This document shows, in pieces, positions 3,801 through 5,320 of a stretch of 5,320 nt of DNA. The position numbers and the translations under genes were made by a program. Source of the DNA: an uncultured Oscillospiraceae bacterium (GTDB taxonomy: Bacteria > Bacillota > Clostridia > Oscillospirales > Oscillospiraceae); assembly GCA_900754515.1 (NCBI GenBank), contig CAAEDD010000199.1, positions 1 to 5,320 on the forward strand. Direction: 5' to 3'. Numbering within the stretch: the stretch's first letter is position 1; every line of letters starts with the position of its first letter. The notes beneath the pieces are model-generated. The model did not search any database. It worked only from the letters and a program-made list of their open reading frames with translations, and was not told the DNA's origin.

Positions 3801-5320
3801 ATGCTGAACTTGGATTATAACAGATATTCTTACTCCTCCCGCCGTAACGTGGTTTTTGCCCGTAAGGGCATGGCCTGCTCCTGTGTGCCTTTAGCCTCCC
3901 AGGTAGGCATTGACACCATGAAGCGGGGCGGGAACGCAATGGACGCCGCAATTGCCATGGCCGTCACGCTGCCCCTGGTGGAGCCCACATGTAACGGCTT
4001 GGGCAGCGACTGCTTTGCCCTTATCTGGAGCGCACGGGACAAAAAGCTGTACGGCCTCAACGGCTCCGGTCTGGCTCCCATGGCCCTGTCCGCCCGAAAA
4101 GTGCTGGATATGGGATACAGCCAGATGCCTGTGAACGGCTGGCTGCCTACCATGGTACCCGGCGCCCCCGCCGCCTGGGCGGAGCTGCGCCGCCGTTTCG
4201 GCAGCATGAGTATGGCGGAGCTTATGGCCCCGGCCATCCGCTATGCCAGAGAAGGTTACCCAGTCTCCCTGAATGTCCACCGTCTCTGGGTAGGTGAGGC
4301 ACAGCGGTTCATCGCAGCAGCAGAAAAGGAGCCGGAGGTGTTTGCCCCGTGGCTGGCCTATTTTACCAAGGACGGAGAGGCCTATGGGCCCGGAGATCTT
4401 TTCCGTATGCCCGACTATGCCGCAAGTCTGGAAAGCCTGGCTTCTACGGACTGCGAGAGCTTTTACCATGGGGAGCTGATGAAAAAGATCGTGGCCTTTT
4501 CCCGGGAAACCGGCGGATTTTTCAGCCCCGAGGATTTTGAGAATTACCGTCCGATGTGGGTGGAGCCCATAAGCACGGATTACAAGGGCTATCAAGTCTT
4601 TGAGATGCCCCCCAACGGTCACGGAATAACCGCGCTCATGGCCTTGAATATTCTCAAGGGCATGGAGCTTGGCAGCCGTGACAGCGCCGATACATACCAC
4701 AAAATGATAGAGGCGGTTAAGCTGGCCTTTGTGGATGCAAAAGCCTTTGTGGCCGATTCCCGGTATATGCGGACCAAAGTGGAGGACATGCTCTCTGAAA
4801 GCTATGCTGCAAAGCGCCGCAGACTCATCGGAGAGGACGCCCTGTACCCCACCGCCGGAGACCCTTCCTGCGGGGACACAGTGTATTTCTGCACCGCAGA
4901 CGAGGCGGGGAATATGGTCTCCTTTATTCAGAGCAACTATATGGAGTTTGGCTCCGGTGTGGTCATTCCCGGCACCGGCATCAGTCTTCAAAACAGAGGA
5001 GCAAACTTCTCCTTGGATCCGGCCAGTGACAATTGCCTTGCCGGAGGCAAACGATCCTATCACACCATTATTCCCGGTTTCCTGGCAAAGGACGGTCAGC
5101 CCATCGGGCCCTTCGGGGTAATGGGCGGCTTCATGCAGCCTCAGGGTCACGTGCAGGTTATAGTCAACACCGTGGATTACCATATGAATCCTCAGGACTG
5201 TCTTGACGCCCCCCGTTTTCAATGGCAGGGTGAAAAAAAGATACAGTTGGAACAGGAGGTGCCCCTGGCTGTGGCGGAGGAGTTGCGCCGCCGGGGACAT
5301 CAGGTGGAGATAGTAAGTGA
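3801..5320 (+). CDS. ggt: Gamma-glutamyltransferase, YwrD type (3' end beyond window)
   Basis: This N-terminal-nucleophile hydrolase family cleaves or transfers the gamma-glutamyl group of glutathione and related compounds. The reading frame is open for 506 codons to the window end. Relatives of about 525-540 residues suggest that only some 20-35 are missing. The large-subunit part has the family motif GGNAMDAAIAMAVTLPLVEP (43-62) followed by NGLGSDCF, and a P-P-N-G-H-G loop near 270. The precursor should self-cleave before Thr360 in CGDTVYF, making Thr360 the nucleophile. Next come GNMVSFIQSNYMEFGSG, QNRGANFSLDP, KRSYHTIIP and the oxyanion-type GG (442-443) in GVMGGFMQPQ. There is no signal peptide, so the enzyme is cytoplasmic, unlike secreted E. 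coli Ggt. The in-frame ATG has GAGG six bases upstream. Residue 91 in NGSGLAP is Leu; I recall Arg as common there in YwrD relatives. The exact substrate is not known. Confidence 0.9.
   Translation, partial: MLNLDYNRYSYSSRRNVVFARKGMACSCVPLASQVGIDTMKRGGNAMDAAIAMAVTLPLVEPTCNGLGSDCFALIWSARDKKLYGLNGSGLAPMALSARKVLDMGYSQMPVNGWLPTMVPGAPAAWAELRRRFGSMSMAELMAPAIRYAREGYPVSLNVHRLWVGEAQRFIAAAEKEPEVFAPWLAYFTKDGEAYGPGDLFRMPDYAASLESLASTDCESFYHGELMKKIVAFSRETGGFFSPEDFENYRPMWVEPISTDYKGYQVFEMPPNGHGITALMALNILKGMELGSRDSADTYHKMIEAVKLAFVDAKAFVADSRYMRTKVEDMLSESYAAKRRRLIGEDALYPTAGDPSCGDTVYFCTADEAGNMVSFIQSNYMEFGSGVVIPGTGISLQNRGANFSLDPASDNCLAGGKRSYHTIIPGFLAKDGQPIGPFGVMGGFMQPQGHVQVIVNTVDYHMNPQDCLDAPRFQWQGEKKIQLEQEVPLAVAEELRRRGHQVEIVS

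Noticed and set aside
3891..5300. Long minus-strand open frame (469 codons) opposite the gamma-glutamyltransferase gene
   Set aside because: It is the antisense shadow of a well-conserved gene, with no matching domain, no membrane or signal features and no ribosome binding site. The plus-strand frame carries all family motifs.

Overview
The window looks like chromosome from a spore-forming, low-to-mid GC Firmicute, most likely a gut-type clostridium (Oscillospirales-like is my guess). The grounds are a SleB-type spore cortex hydrolase, strong GGAGG ribosome binding sites, sigma-A promoters with 17-base spacers, an ECF sigma factor paired with an RsgI-like anti-sigma factor, and a YwrD-type gamma-glutamyltransferase. 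No mobile element, CRISPR array, tRNA or rRNA body is visible.

Layout. Bases 1-235 hold no protein gene. They carry two tandem, strong, leftward promoters with A-rich upstream tracts and a leader typical of an rRNA operon, whose first gene would lie off the left edge. Bases 340-951 (minus) encode a zinc-ribbon / charged-coil / membrane protein with its own near-consensus promoter at 980-1008. Bases 1029-1730 (minus) encode a SleB-like spore cortex-lytic enzyme. A divergent intergenic region (1731-2026) separates it from a three-gene plus-strand operon: a small secreted protein with four DxDxDG metal-loop repeats (2027-2422), an ECF sigma factor (2436-2918) and a membrane anti-sigma factor with an RsgI/SEAL-like extracellular domain (2911-3693). 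Bases 3801-5320 encode a cytoplasmic YwrD-type gamma-glutamyltransferase cut off by the right edge. It has its own promoter (3700-3728) and a stable hairpin in its short leader.

How it fits together. The most interesting unit is the 2027-3693 operon. The sigma and anti-sigma genes overlap by 8 bases and form a transmembrane switch. The anti-sigma carries an Asn-Pro site of the kind that self-cleaves in RsgI proteins. The first gene would be exported into the same extracytoplasmic space that the sensor faces, and its repeats are suited to binding calcium. It may be the output, a ligand or a modulator of the switch; that part is inference. A second theme is that several predicted transcripts (both rRNA-type promoters, ggt and possibly sleB) begin with a hairpin within about ten bases of the predicted start.
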